Origin: Siphonodentalium dalli | Lineage: Eukaryota > Mollusca > Scaphopoda > Gadilida > Siphonodentaliidae | DNA length: 64,000 nt | Reading direction: 5' to 3' | NCBI GenBank assembly: GCA_032622095.1 | Contig: CP136067.1 | Span: forward strand, 98,322,707-98,386,706 | Shown here: positions 26,101 to 41,100 of the stretch, one piece after another | Layout: every line of letters starts with the position of its first letter | How positions within the stretch are numbered: position 1 is the stretch's first letter | Made by a program: the position numbers and the translations under genes | The notes under the pieces: model-generated | The model's database searches: none | What the model was told of the DNA's origin: nothing | What the model saw: the letters and a program-made list of their open reading frames with translations, nothing else

Positions 26101-29100
26101 TGTCACCTCCATTGTTACTATAGCCACCTTTATTGTGATTTAAGTCTGACAAATAGCTAGTAATTATGGGGGGATCACCGGAAGCGGATGATCGACGTAA
26201 TGTACGTCATCTTTCTTGGCGACAACGTCAACAAGAATAGTTCCGGCTTGTATTCCACTAGAGGTATACACTACTATGTATTCAATGGCTGGGATTCCGT
26301 TGAATACATGTGCCTCACGCCAATGGGTGTGGAATAAATGTTGTTTTTTGTTTGTTTTTTTTTATAATTTTTTTATTGATAAAGAAGAATAATAACAAAA
26401 GAAAGAGACAAAATATATTCACTCATTCATGCTCTCTGTCCAAAACATGGAAGAGTTTCACTCTTCCATGCCCTGGCCTACTTTCTTACCCGTGACATGC
26501 AATTAGAAAATATTTAAAGCCACATTATGTGTTAGGACAATTTTAACAGTCATCGTTCAACTTAAAAGCACGACAAATAATCGATACTAGGTACTACCTT
26601 GATATATTTTTTGCCTGAAAAGGACTTTCTTTAGCAACAACAATGATAATAAAAAAACAATAGATTATTTGTTTGTCTTCAGAATAACTTTAAATTTCCC
26701 TTATTAACCGGCTAAAGTGGTCGATGGTTTGCAATATTTAAGGTTTGCAAATTCAATGTTCCAACACTATGTGCAGCTTTAATTGATTTAAGTTCTGAAT
26801 TTAACATAAACAGTTTAATTAGTAAATTTAACCATATTGAGACCGTATTGTAAATATTGTGAATATTGCCTGGTTCGATAGCAAAGGGGAAAAATACACA
26901 ACGCTCGCTTGAATTGCGTTTGGGACTGTGATTGTAAAATGTTGTGATGTGGTTAAGCATACCATGTATATATTGACGTTCTTGTGGACTGTATTACTGG
27001 ACCAATAAGAATGAGAATGATCATGATCGCTCGGGTATCGGGTAATTGATTTATGCTGTGTGTTGTTCAGGGTCACTGTTAAGGTAGGGTATACTTTGAG
27101 TCTGTAAAAAACAGGGTTTTTAATATAATATTATATTATTTTATTTTTAAGGCATTTCGCAGTGCCAGCCACTGATTATCGAAGTCGTGATTCATGTTAC
27201 ATTTTGCGTTGTATCTCTCGCATTCATACCTAAATTGAAGATCGCAAAGGAACGGGCGAAGCGACAGCTGTGTCGGTGTGAATTTGGTCCTATATATATA
27301 TTGTTTCAACACTAGTAGGAAAAGGTTAATTTTTGAATATCTGTATTCATGATCGATACCTATAATGATATACTTTTTTGTTAGATCAATTGGAAATTGG
27401 TTGTTTCTTGTCCATGTTTTAATTTCTAGTATAAAGGTTTGGACGTGGGGACAATCCCAGAAAATATGAGATATGGTTTCCTGTACATTTTGACAGCGAT
27501 TGCAAAAATCGTCGAGTCTAAGGTTAGCCATCTTCAGAAATTTATTGGTACTAATAATTCGTGTGTTTATTCTGAATTGGAGCCACTGTAATTTCGTATC
27601 CGTTGTCGTTTTAAAGGGCATGCTCAAATGTTCTTCCCAATTTTCTATCTTCTCGCCTATTTCGTATTCCCATTTTTGGCATGCATTCGGCATATTTTCC
27701 CCATTTGTTAGAGTTTTGTAAAATAATTGCCCGCCTTTTACGTCACGGAGTATCGGAGCGAGATTGTTGGGTAGGAATGGACATGGCATACGGATTAAGC
27801 GTTGATTAAGAGAACTTGCCAATGAGAAAATCTGACGCTTTATGTTGTTGATTGTTATGAAATCGACGCGGATGTTGAAAGTTGCATATAATGTGAATGG
27901 GGTATGGAATTTATTATCTGATTGGAATAGATCATTTATATAATATATTCCCGCATCTTTCCACGACTTCAAGTTGATCGACGAACCTCCGATTTTTATG
28001 TTCGGATTATTCCAGATAGTTGAGGCCATAATATTATCATTTGCATTATTTAGTCGCATAAATTTACACCATGCGCGGAAGACGTCTCTCCAGAATGGAT
28101 TTGCGAACTTGTCTGTTTGCTTTACAATATAATTTGCGTGGTATGTGAGAAGGAGTGGGTCGTTTAAGAGAGGGGTGGCATTGCATAGTGAAGCCCACTT
28201 CGATTGTTTGCAAATCAAACGTCGTATCCAGGTAATTTTCATGGCGGCATCAAAGTTTTCAACATTAATCATCTTCAAACCTCCGTACATATGGTCAGCA
28301 CATAATTGTTTTCTTTTTATTCTATCGCGTTTGGAATTCCAAATGAAATTATATAGACAGGTATTTAGGGCTTTCAAAAAGGCTGTATCCGGACTTGGGA
28401 GAGCTATAAATAGGTGTGTCAATTTAGGTAAGATTAGTGATTTGATAACTGTTATTCTACCTAAAGGGGTCAGGAGTCTGTGTTTCCAAATTTTTGTGGT
28501 CCTATCAATATCTTCGAGTTTATAACTGTAGTTTATATTCATGTTTGTTAAATTAGTGTCGAAATGAATGCCTAGAAAATTAAAGGTGTTTACGGTAGAC
28601 AGGTTTAATTCCGAAAGCACTTGTCGTATTTTATTTTGTGACTCAATCCCTATCCACGCTGCTTGACATTTTTCAGGATTTATGCGCAGACCCGATACCC
28701 GAGCAAATTCGTCCAGTGTTAAGTACGATTCGCGTAGACTATTTTCAGAACCATCAAGTATGAGCGTCGTGTCGTCCGCATATTGTGTTATTTTGTACTC
28801 TGAACCGCCGAGGAAAATCCCTTTAATTGTATTGTTTTGTCGTATCATTAGCCCTAAAACTTCGGCACAGAGGAGGAAGATATACGGGGATATTGGGTCA
28901 CCCTGGCGGCAGCCTCTCCCTAACATGAAGCTCTGAGAAATATGACCATTAATCAGAATAGATGAACTGGCATTCTCGTACAAAATTGATATCCATTTTT
29001 TTACTGCATCTCCAAAATTAAAAAGGTCAAGACATTTTCTTATAAATGACCAGGAAACAGTGTCAAATGCTTTTTCAAAATCGATAAGGAGTAGTAGGCC

Positions 29101-32100
29101 AGATTTATTTTCTTGCTTTGTCCTGTGAATTATGTCATATATAAGTCGGGTGTTGTCACCTATATACCTACCAGCTAGAAACCCAGTTTGATCGGAGTTG
29201 ATTATAGATGGGAGCACACGTTTTATTCTGTCAGCTATGCATGACGAGGCTAGTTTGTAGGATGTATTCAAGAGGGTGATGGGACGCCAGTTTTTTATCA
29301 TCTGCCTATTTTTATCAACGTTATAATGCCTTGTTTTTGTGTGATTGATAGCTCCCCCATTGAAAACGATTCATTGAGCGACTCTGTTAAGAAGGGGCCA
29401 AGGTCAGACCAAAAAAATTTAACAAATTCATAAGTGTATCCGGATGGCCCTGGGCTTTTATTATTTTTGGTGGTCTTAAGCGCATCTGTTAATTCTTGCA
29501 AGGTTAAAGGTCCTTCAATACTCGAGGCCTGCATGTTGCTTAGTTTAGGAACGGTTCCATCGTTAAGAAGGGATTTTAAATCGCGATCGTCCATTGACCT
29601 ATATGAGTATAAATTAAGATAAAAATTTCGGACTTCTTTCATGATATCGGTTTGTTTTGTGATTGTACTATCATTCGCCACTGTCAGGCTGGTCAGGGCT
29701 TTGGAAATGTAATTACGTTTTTCTAAATTTAGAAAATATTTTGTTGGTTTTTCGCCTTCCTCTATCCATTTTGCACGAGATCTAACCATGGTTCCGCGGA
29801 TTGTTTCTCTTCGCATTGCTTCCATTTCGACTTCTACTTTTTCTAAGTCTTCCATTATTTTTTGCTTTTCTTCAGAGCTATATGATGGATGCTCAAGATC
29901 AGAAATAATTTTTGCCTTTTTTAATGTTAGATTTTTCTCAATTTTTATTCGCTCACGTTTTCGATTTGCAGAAAATCGTATAGTAGCGCCTCTGATATCA
30001 AGCAACACTGCGTCGAGAAATAGTCGTTTTCCAATGGAGCAATTTTTAATGCTTTTTTCCTCATTTGAGGAGTAAGAATATCTTATTTTGTTTTCAGCTA
30101 TGATTCCTTTTACTAAGTCGACATATTCTCTACAGTATAACAGAGAATTATTAAATTTCCAAAAACCTGGACCAGTCTTGATGTCACTGACGTTTAATGG
30201 GAGTGAAATAATAGAGTGATCTGTTTTGTATCCGGGTAAAATTGTCGGTCCTTTTCCCACTAGATTAAGGAGGTCCTCCGAAATTAAAAAGTAATCTAGC
30301 CTCGCCATTTTAATTGGGGATTTTCTTCTCCACGTATAGCGTCTTTCTTGTTTGTTAAATAATCTCCACACGTCAACTAGTTCGAGGCTGCCGGAAAGGT
30401 CCGCAACTTCATTTTGGGCGCGGGGGGTTGTTTAAATGTTTGTAGTTATAAGTGTCTAAGTCTTGTTTCTGTACCAGATTCCAGTCTCCACACATGATTA
30501 TTTGCGTGTTCCCAATCTGGGTAATTAATTTTTTTAGGTTAGAGTAAAATGCTGGATTATCTTCATTTGGCCCGTACAAGTTCACCAAACTTAAACGTAT
30601 ATTTTCTATGGTTATGTCGAGTATAATAAAATTTCCACCAGAATCTTTATGTGTTTCGTGGATACTATATTCAAAGTTATTTCTAAATAGAATAGCTACA
30701 CCTCTAGCCTGGGAAGTATAAGATGACATTATCTAGTAAATGTTAGTATTCAATGTATATAATACAGATTAGCCAATTTTATATATCAGCCACAACTTGT
30801 AAGCCATTGCAGGACACCCTGGGGCAATATTTACCATTTTTCATATTTTCGGCGGCCATTTTGGAAATTTTCTACACCAATTTCATTCCCATTGAAGTAA
30901 AAGATCCGTCCGATAAAATAAAGCACATAGTTGTTGACATTCTATTAACAGCCTGTGTGGTTTGTCGATAAAATGACTATCAAAATTGTCTTGCAAAAAA
31001 AATCACCCCTCTTTTTCAAATCCTCTTTCTGTATCTATTACGGAACCCTCGTCAATGGCAAATATCTTAAAATGACGCTATAATATCACGCTTCATGACT
31101 GTCTCAAAAACATTGCCACTTACTAAAGATTAATGTGAAGAAAAATGGAAGATATGGTGAAATATTAATTAAATTTCCTATTTTCGTGCATATGACGTCA
31201 TTTTTCGGCAGCCATTTTGAATTTTTTTTAAAATTATTTGCCGTCATTTTGAAGAAGGACATCATACCAACAAAATGGCATACATATTGTCTGTGTCTTT
31301 TGCTAACAACCGATCTATTACAACGATTAAATACAGCTGGTCAGAATTAGAGGAAATGGCGGCCATCTTGGGGGGGGGGTGCAGGTGGACCTTATTGGCT
31401 CCCCGACTAATTGGCATCAATTTTCATGGTTTATCATAAAAAGGCCATTTTTGTGGGAACATGAATTTGTGGATCAGATATCATATTAACTTGCTGCCAT
31501 TCTGTCAATAAGTTTTTAGTGAGGGAATTTTTCTCAAAGCATTTAGGAAATTTGAATTTGGATCGCTGTTTTGACATTTTGTCTGGAAAATCCCTCGCTA
31601 AATATTGAAAACCACAGACTAGTACCCTGCCAGTGACAGAGTCAGAAAGGAAGTATGACTGGTGCACTCTGGTAGAAATTGCTGCCATAGATGCAACTTT
31701 CTCAAGATATTTCTTTCTTTATTGTCTCCCGAAATCACCAGTGTCTGTCCGTCCCAGATGGTTTCCAGATGATATCTTCAGTAGTAATCATTGACATTGA
31801 CAATATTTGGCATGTGAGCTTATCAGTATGGTTCAAGATCAAGTTTGGGTGAGAATCACCCATTTTTACCGGAGCTATGATCCTAGTTGAAATAGAATTC
31901 GCCGATTATTTTGGTTTCCGGATAATAACTTCAACTATATTTATCTGATTGTTTCAAAATTTGGTTTATGGATTTACTCACATCAGCTTTCTATGATCCA
32001 GTAAGTATTATGCAATACAAGATTCCATTTACAAACTATTATTATGAGTAAATACACCATTATAGTCAAGAAATACACATTACATACAGGCCTGCTGGTT

Positions 32101-35100
32101 TCAAAATTATGTGTAACCTATTTTTTTTTCACCTGGTTTGTGTTTAGGTAAATCATAACCCAGGTTAGCAGGAGAGTTAAACAAACTGTTATAATCACTA
32201 CAACTCGTATTATTAACTACAAATGAGCAACTCTATTGAACTACCATAATAAATTTGAATGTCTCATTTTGGACTTGATTTAGCAAACATTAAGGTGAGA
32301 ATTAGTTATCGCGAGACCTGCATTTATAAAACTTTGGCACAACCTGTTTTTCATTCACTGCATTTTCATTTTATATAGCATCCAGGCAAACTGAACGGCC
32401 ATTCGCCTCAAATTTGCAGGCCTGAAATATACTGTTTGGACATATCCATACTGTTATATGAGAGAGAAGACACTTCTCCCTTGGAATAAAATGGGAGAAG
32501 ATGTCTCCCAAACAATCCTAGTGCTGGGCCGAAAAAATCTTTTGGCCAATTTATTTTTAGCCAAATTAAAAAAACTTTGGCCAAATGAATCCTCATTTTC
32601 TGGTCTCACAATTATGTAATATTTTTTTGTTTTATTTAACATCTAATATTCTATATAAGTATATCCCATACCTTCAAATACTGTGTCTAGACTTCTTTAA
32701 TCCCACCATTGTTACTTGACAATATACAACTACCCACCATCTACCATTCAGCGTTATGACTTAGACAAAGGATTCATTAGTGTTAATCCTCATTATACCC
32801 CCTTTTAAAAAAAAAAGGGGGGTATACTGTTTTGCACCTGTCCGTCCGTGCGTGCGTGCGTGCGTGAGTCCGTACGTCCGTCCGATGTCTGTTCGTGTCA
32901 TAACATGAACAGTAGTGCTCGGATCTCAATGAAATTAGGTATGGATGTTCACTATTATGAGGACATTAAATAGAGGGTTCCATCGTTTTGTTTGGATTTT
33001 CCATTCTAGAGTTATTCATCTTTGTTTATCTGGAAATAGTGGCTTTTTGGTCCGTCTGGTGTCTGTTCATGTCGTAACTTCAACAGTTGTGCTGGGATCT
33101 CAACCAAATTTGGTGTGGATGTTCACAACTATGAGGACATTAAATAGAGGGTTCCATCGTTTTGTTCGGATTTTCCATTCTAGAGTTATTCATCTTTGTT
33201 TATCTTGAAATGTTGGATTTTTGGTCCATCTGGTGTCTGTTCATGTCATAACCTGAACAGTAGTGCTCGGATCTCAATGAAATTTTGTATAGATGTTCAC
33301 TACTATGAGGGCATTCAATGGAGGGTTCCATCGTTTTGTTCGGATTTTCCATTCTAGAGTTATACATCTTTGTTCATCTGGAAATGTTGGCTTTTTTGTT
33401 CGTCTGGTGTCTGTTCATGTCGTAACTTCGACAGTTGTACTGGGATCTCAATGGGATTTGGTATGGATGTTCACTACTATGAGGACATTAAAAAGAGGGT
33501 TCCATCGTTTTGTTTCGCTTTTCCATTCTAGAGTTATTCATCTTTGTTTATCTGGAAATGTTGGCTTTTTGGTCCGTCTGGTGTCTGTTCATGTCGTAAC
33601 TTCAACAGTTGTGCTGTGATCTCAATGGAATTTGGTATAGATGTTCACTGCTATGAGTACATTCAATAGGGGGGTTCCATTGTTCTGTTCTGCTTTTCCA
33701 TTCTAGAGTAATTCATCTTTGTTTATCTGGAAATGTTGGCTGTTTGATCCATCCGATGTCTGTTCAGCTCATAACTTGAACAGTAATGCTCGGATCTCAA
33801 TGAAATTTTGTATGGATGTTCACCACTATTCTCTGAGGACATTTAATGGCACATTCAAATGTTTGTTTTGGTTTTTTGTTCTATAGTTATTCATCTTTGT
33901 TTATATGAAAATGCTGATTTCTGGGTCCATATGTCTGAGTATAGCCATCATAAGTTATAGATGTGCCCACACTAGGCGGTATGCCACGAGGGGGTATGCA
34001 CCGGACGACAGTCCATCTCTTGTTAATACTGATTTATTTTTTTGGTGGCCCATTGTTTGATAGTGCACTGCCATGAGTGACTTATGTTACCCATTAAGCT
34101 GTATCACCTAATCAATTAGCAGATGATCATACTGTAAATTTTAATTTCAAAATAAATTTAGATTTCCAAAAATCAGTTTAGATTTAAAAAAATAAATTTT
34201 GATTTCCGATTTTTGGGTAAAAAAAAACTTTGGCCAAATGAAACTCTTTTGGCCATTTTCAAAATAATTGGCCATTGTCAGCGTGAACCAGACCTGAGTT
34301 TAGTGTGCCTGTCATTTGGTCCCCATGAGGTCCCCATAGGGTGAATTTAGTAATGCTATCCTGCATAGTTGGCTAGCACCACTAAATTCCCCCTCTGGGG
34401 ACCTCATTCTTCTCTGGAAAGTTTCTTCATCACAAAATTTCTATAGAAACTTTTTCACATAGATTCTATTTCTTTTATAGTTTAGTTTCTCTATATTCCC
34501 AAATTGGCAGACGACACATTGCATAATCGAAGTTCCCGATGGGGGCACATCATAGTATCCACCATTTGGGTTCTTCAATTTGAGTCTGTCTCCCATAGCA
34601 GAATGAGGTCCCCAGAGGGTGAATTTAGTGATGTTAGCCCACTATGCGGGATAGCATCACTAAATTCCCCCTCTGGGGACCTCATTCCGCAAATGACAGG
34701 TACCTAGACTGGTTCCTGATGAAAGAACTAATTATACATTTACAGGTCATGTGGACTCAAGTATGAGAGATCAAAGGACTGGAAGATACCAATATTGAAC
34801 GTTCAGTGGCTCAATGATTTGGTGCTAGGTGACCTCAACGCCCTGTGTTTACCCATCAACACGAAATATCTGCAGCTGGGTCACGAAAACGAATTCTCTG
34901 TCGACATCAAAAAAGTTACCAATCTTATGGGTATGTCTGAACAAAACGCCACCAATCTTATCAGAATAAGAATGCTGCAACAGGAACTTTAATGCTGCAC
35001 CAGAGCACCTCTTATCATGAAAGGGATAAGATACTAGTTTATAACACATTTGAAACAATATGTGCCACCTGAAATGAAAACATATTGTTTGATATTGAAT

Positions 35101-38100
35101 ATGCTATTCATTCATTTCATATAATTTCATTATTTTGGCTGGACAGCAATAATAGTTATATTAATGTTTCAAAAACCAAATAACATTATTCGGTATATAT
35201 AGGTCTAGTTTATAACTTTATGTGTAACTTTTGGTTTTCACCAATTTTCCACGAAATATTTTGTTTAATTAGATTTTTATGTTGTTGTAACTGGAGGTCT
35301 CGAACCCAGCATACTCCTTGAAATAATTTGAGTGCAGATGATATGTAATGTTATTTAGATAACTGCTTGACAACATGAGCACGCAGTCTGCTTGACAACA
35401 CGAGCGGCCATGTTACGTAGTCTCTGCTTGACAACAGGAGCAGCCATGTTATGTACTCTCTTGGTCAGATGATCAAATGATTATAGTTAAAGGAGAAACT
35501 TAGTGTGACATTTCTTATTTCAGTTGGATGGAAAACAGGGTTAAAGATTCCTAAAGAAACATGGAAGGTGAGAGTAATTCATGTTATTTTTATTTTGTTC
35601 CTGCTGCATCGACTCTTTTCAACCCAGATGTTTGTAAATCATGCTATTTTATTCTTGTGGCTTTAGATTGAAAAATTAAGCCACCTGAGAAAATTAATAC
35701 ACATCAGCCACCTTCTCAGGGGATACACTGTATTGATTTGTTCCTGTTGTTAAACAGGTTCTTGATAATTCGCTGTTTCATATATGTTGCTCTTCTCTGC
35801 AACAATTAGTCCCTCTATTTTATATATATATAACTTTTCTGCAGCGATTTGTTCTAACTATTTTATATTTATAACTTTTATGCAGCGATTTGTTCCTACT
35901 ATCAAGAGACCTATACCAACAGAGGCTTTGATCTTAGAGAAGAAATCACAAGAAAGGCAAGAGAAATCAGTCAAGAAACGCAGAGAAGGGTAAGACAAGT
36001 TATATTGCATGTTGTTTATTAGATTCGGCAAGAATGGTTGAAATCATCATTTGTTTCGTAATTAAATTATTTGAAAGCGATGATCTCCAAGCAAATATTT
36101 AATGACGACTTATTAATTTATTTACTCCTACATGCATTTGCACTGTGGAACCTGAATGGAGGAAGGTGGTTGGTTGAAATCATGTCATATGACATCGCGT
36201 GTGGGCCCCAACTTGTTTTCATATTGTATGGATGCAATTTACAATGCGATACCAGAATATCGTTCAAAACGGGCGTTAAATGCTCTTTTATCCCTTTATA
36301 GACAAAATGGATTTTCCCATTCAGTTATAAAAGTATACATGATAATGGTCTATTATTCATTTGGATGGGTTTTCAGGAAATATAAGCAGACGACAGATAA
36401 AACAAGTGCAGTTAGAGTCCAATTTTTGGAGGAAAATGGTTCCTCGTTGAAATTATTATCTGAACATGTCCTACGTGATAACTACTCATCAATGAGTTTT
36501 TAGCATAGAAAGGGATATATAAGAAATGGATGTTGTTTTTGATGCTTTCCGTGAAGTATGGATTCAAGCTGGTCTGACATTTTGTGTGGGACATGAAAGT
36601 GTTCCTCACATAAAAATATGCAGGCAAATCAACATCCATTTTCTCATTTTATGAAAACCAGAAAGGAAACATCTTTTTCAAAATTTGATTGTGTTGTATA
36701 TTTTTTTCTTGGTATTTAACCCATTCATGACTAGAGCTTCCTGAAATTGTGCGAAAACCCTGTGCCAATGCATTCTCTTATATATGCGAGTCAATCTAAT
36801 ATTTACCTTGAACTTGTAAGCCAGTGCATTGTCCTATATATGTGAGGCTCCCTACTCTCATAAATAAGAGAGTTCACTGGCACACAATCTTTAATGCTGC
36901 ACCAGCACAACTTCATAATGATAGAGTTAATGCTATATACTGCTACAAGGTACTGAACAGAAAAATACAAATACAAAATTCTAATGACACTCATCTTTAT
37001 ATTCCAGGTTTGAGAAGGCTTTGTATGAGAACGGTACGGCGACGGAACCTAGAGTTTTGTTTACGGGCTTCCCAAACAGTATTACGCTCAAACTGCAACT
37101 GGTATGTACCAATTAAATTTAATGTCACGCTGACACATTGTAACTTGGTGCTGGTAGCAAATAAATCAATATCACAGATATCAGCACCACATGTTTAGTG
37201 GGCTTGATGTATTGGTTCTTTTGGGTATTACATTAGGGAAATGCTGATTATGATAAAATAGAATGGTGGTCGGGACATGTGTCCACATAAACAGCAAGTG
37301 ATCTTTTTGGGGTAAAATGTGGTTTTGTGTTGTTTGTGTACGATTTCCAAAGGCTATTTACCAAGATAATTTGCTGGCACTTAGCATACATTTATCTAGA
37401 ATGCATCAAAGGTTTCTGATACTTCAAACCTAGACCTACATTTTGATATATAACTTGAGTCGGAGCTCTCAGTTGTTATTGAAAACGAGCCTCTGATTCT
37501 GATCCACTCTCATCGACAAAGTGCATTCCTAACACAGAGGCCAGAGTGTAATCCCTCCTTAAACTATTGTTCGAAATAATTCAGTAACATTGGCCAAAAA
37601 CAGATTTGGTTTAAAAAACAATGCTGGCATGAGAAAACATATAGCAGCCACAATCCCAATGATACTCCTTCTATTTGCCAATAGTTGAGAGGAGGACAGG
37701 AGCCAGAATTGTCTGTCATTTGCAGAATGAGGTCTCCTTTAGCGTCACTAAATATACCCGCTGTGGACCTCATTCTGCAAATGACAGACACTATTTGCAG
37801 ACTTGAAAGTACGCCATTATCCCCAATTTCGAGTCGGAAATTTTTGTATTGTCAGCATGAAGAGCCTGGAGATTGCCTTCAACTTTAATGAATTGGAAGT
37901 TTATTTGTTCATTGAATTGGTTTTCATCTCAGAGTTTTAAAATTCCTACATGTAATTTTAAACGATATTGCATTAATTTTTTCCCATTTGAAAAATCTGG
38001 GCCTCTTTTTCCAAACAGTAGGATTATTCCTCACATCAGTAGCCAATAACCCACACTATATGCTTTACTTTGAGCAATCACTCATAACATAATGCCTCAA

Positions 38101-41100
38101 GCTGTATGCAGTGCCATCTACATTCATACTATGAATTACCATTGCTGGCACGTCCACGCTATTGATGTGTGTCTGTTTTAGTTTTTCAGAATGATGCAGA
38201 ATTAACTGTAAAACAACAAAAGCACCATCTTTAACCCTTCCAAAACTGGAGCTTCCTTAAATTTTGCGAAAACCCAGTACCAATGCATTCTCTTAGATAT
38301 GCGAGTCTCCCATAGGGAACCTCGCATATATAATAGAATACATTGGCCTAACAATATTTACCTTTACCTTGTAAGCCAATGCATTCTCTTATATATGCGA
38401 GGCTCCCAATGGGAGACTCGCATATATAAGAGAATGCAATGGTACAGGATCTTTAATGCTGCACCAGTGCAGCTCCCTGGTGCAGCTCCCATCATGAAAG
38501 GGTTAATAAATAACTGTAAGATATCCTTACACGATGGCATTGGTCAGCCCAGAGTAACAAGGGAATTAACTCTGCCATACAGTTTACTAATGTCACCATC
38601 TATTTTCAGATAGTCGAGAGGCTAACAGGAACAGTGGTCGAGAATCCACACTATGCCACACATCTCGTCACACCAACAGTCTCTCGCACAATTAAGTTTT
38701 TTATCGCTGTTAATGTTTGTCAATATATTCTATCCAAAGACTGGCTGGAGGAAAGTGCTATGCAAAACAGATTTCTCGGTGAGTAATAGTAAATTAATTA
38801 TTATTCAGATGCTTTTGTATTTTGGGCACACTTTCTTAAAGACATATTATGGACTTGTTCTGGATTGAGAAACTGATAAGTTAGTATTCAGGCACTATGC
38901 CAACTGGAGGAATGTAGCATTCTACTAACATTCTCGAAAATCTCAAGCAAATCGACAGTACAACTGCATGGAAAACATCGCCTGAACCACGCTCAATTGT
39001 AAATATTTACTTACCGATTCGGGACGCAACAATCGGCAACAAACTAGCGAAAACGATTTCGCCATCGAGAGTCACTGCATTTAATTAATATAGAAGAATG
39101 ACGATGTGTGTTTGGATATAATATTTGAAAAATTACTACTTCAAGCAAGATTAATCTCTATTTCTATTTAATCACCCTATTAGAGTGTTTTACATCACTT
39201 TAATTTGGGCACATCATTTACCGGCTCTTAATTTGGGGGAATGTAACCCTTCCATGACTGGAGCTTCCTAATTATTCGCGAAAACCCTGTGCCAATGCAT
39301 TCTCTTATATATTTGAGTCTCCCATTGGGAGCCTCGCATATATAATAGAATACATTGGCCTAAAAATATTTACCTTGTCCTTGTAAGTCAGTACATTCTC
39401 TTGTATATGCGAAGCTTCATATGGGAGACTCGCATATATAAGAGAATGTACTGTGATTACTGTCACAGGATATATAATGCTGCACCAGTGCAGCTTCCTT
39501 ATTAACCCTTTACCCAACAAACCGGCCAAAACCGGCCAAATAAAGCTTCAACAGCCTAAAATATCTTCAGTCTGTCTCAATAGAACCATACAAATATGGA
39601 TATCATTGGAACCGGCTCCTTGACCACATTGTGATAGTTACAGTTATGCCCTGTGCCAATGCATTCTCTTATATATGCGAGTCGACCATAGGTCGCCTCG
39701 CATATATAAGAGAATGCATTGGCCTAAACAAAATATTTTTTTACCATTTTTTCTTACATTCTTTAACAATTTTATAATTTTTAATGTGTTAAGCCAATGC
39801 ATTCTCTTATATATGCGAGGCGACCTATGGTCGACTCGCATATATAAGAGAATGCATTGGCACAGGGCCGTTCTGTTGGGTAAAGGGTTAAAGGGCTAAA
39901 GTCCTGCTGTAATATCTTTATTATTAGCCAAGGATCACTGTCAATCGGCGAGTACTATATTAATTGTTGGAGGATGTCCAACTGAGGATCATTGTAATGA
40001 GTTGAAACATAATGTGACATGCGCTTAGCATGGCACATAGTCAGCAATCTCCAACTGATAACGATGATCTTATCCAAACATTTTGCCATCTTTTTAACTC
40101 ATTGGGAGTAATTTCCAAAAATGTCTAAATGCTACTTTTAGCATAAAATGAAATTCTTGTTATTGTGGGGTACGTTCTAAAACTCTTTTCAAAATTCCAT
40201 TAAAATGATCCAGGATCCAGCTTCCACCTCAAAATTCATGTCAGAATGAGGAGCAATTTGTCTGAGAAATTGGGACCATGGTCATCATCATATTTAGCCT
40301 TGAATCTTCTTTAATATGCCTAGCAGACATCCTTCCCTTTCTTCTGACATCCATACATTTATGTACCACCTTCATTATGTGGGGAAATTATATGATTGAT
40401 AAGTTGTAAGCCATTATATCTTTCACTATACTTATGTTGATAAAGGGAAAGGCCGTATGGTCCGTCAGCCAGTGCTTCATACTGACTTGTTATTTTCACT
40501 CCGGAGGGCTAGGTGTGATTTTCGTTGACCCGGGCAGATGTGTCACCTTGTCGGGCAACCACTTACTTGTATTGGTTAACCTATAAAAAAATTTATTATT
40601 AGCGAAGGATCACTGTCAGTTGTGAGTACTGTTTTAATTGTTGGAGGACGTCTAACTGAGGATCGTTATAATTTGTAATTATTACCACTTTAGAGAGGTG
40701 TTCTCTTGTAGATTAACTATATTTTACCCACACGATAAGATTCCATAAGTTTGAGGCACAGTTGACTGGAAGTGGGCAGCAGTAATAACGTGATTTTTGA
40801 GGGCATTATGGTTTATTAACGGGCCCTCCAGGAATGATGAACAGCCCATGGGCCTATTAGCTTCTCGTACTGCTAATAGGCCCTCTGGCTGTTAATCATT
40901 CCTGGAGGGCCAATAATAAACCATAATGCCCTCAAAACTCATGTTATTGGTATATTAATGAGAATTTATTAATGTTTTGTCTAGAAAAGTATAGTTGTGA
41001 TTATTGGAGTATAACTGTGGAGGGCTAATAGTTGTAATTGACAAGCAAATTTTATTATTTTTAGCCGAGGATCGCTACCAGCTGGAGGACACACAAGAGG

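Larger units (their letters stand above)
27110..30735 (-). mobile_element. 5'-truncated L1-like LINE
   Basis: On the minus strand, three consecutive reading-frame blocks encode an AP-type endonuclease, a reverse transcriptase and a C-terminal Cys-rich segment, in the order of a LINE ORF2. The 3' end lies in a T-rich stretch (as read on +) near 27110-27150. The first half of the endonuclease and any ORF1 are missing, which suggests 5' truncation. Two frame breaks occur at a C-run near 30420 and an A-run near 29310. Confidence 0.88.
25570..31407. mobile_element. 5.8-kb TIR element carrying a LINE
   Basis: The ends are inverted repeats of about 35-40 bp (gtcggggagccaataaggtc..., running into a C-homopolymer; the right end is the reverse complement, 31370-31407). 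A TA dinucleotide flanks both sides (25568-25569 and 31408-31409). Just inside both ends lie related 'gccattttggaagccat' type phrases, and 25896-26058 is a hairpin. I read the outer part as a non-autonomous Tc1/mariner-type element into which the minus-strand LINE (27110-30735) later inserted. I see no transposase for the outer element. Confidence 0.7.

Noticed and set aside
39644-39899. Repeated short peptides of the form MRVDHRSPRIYKRMHW (also near 4650, 20457, 38299, 59028)
   Set aside because: Both strands encode near-identical peptides because the DNA is a palindromic MITE; not genes.
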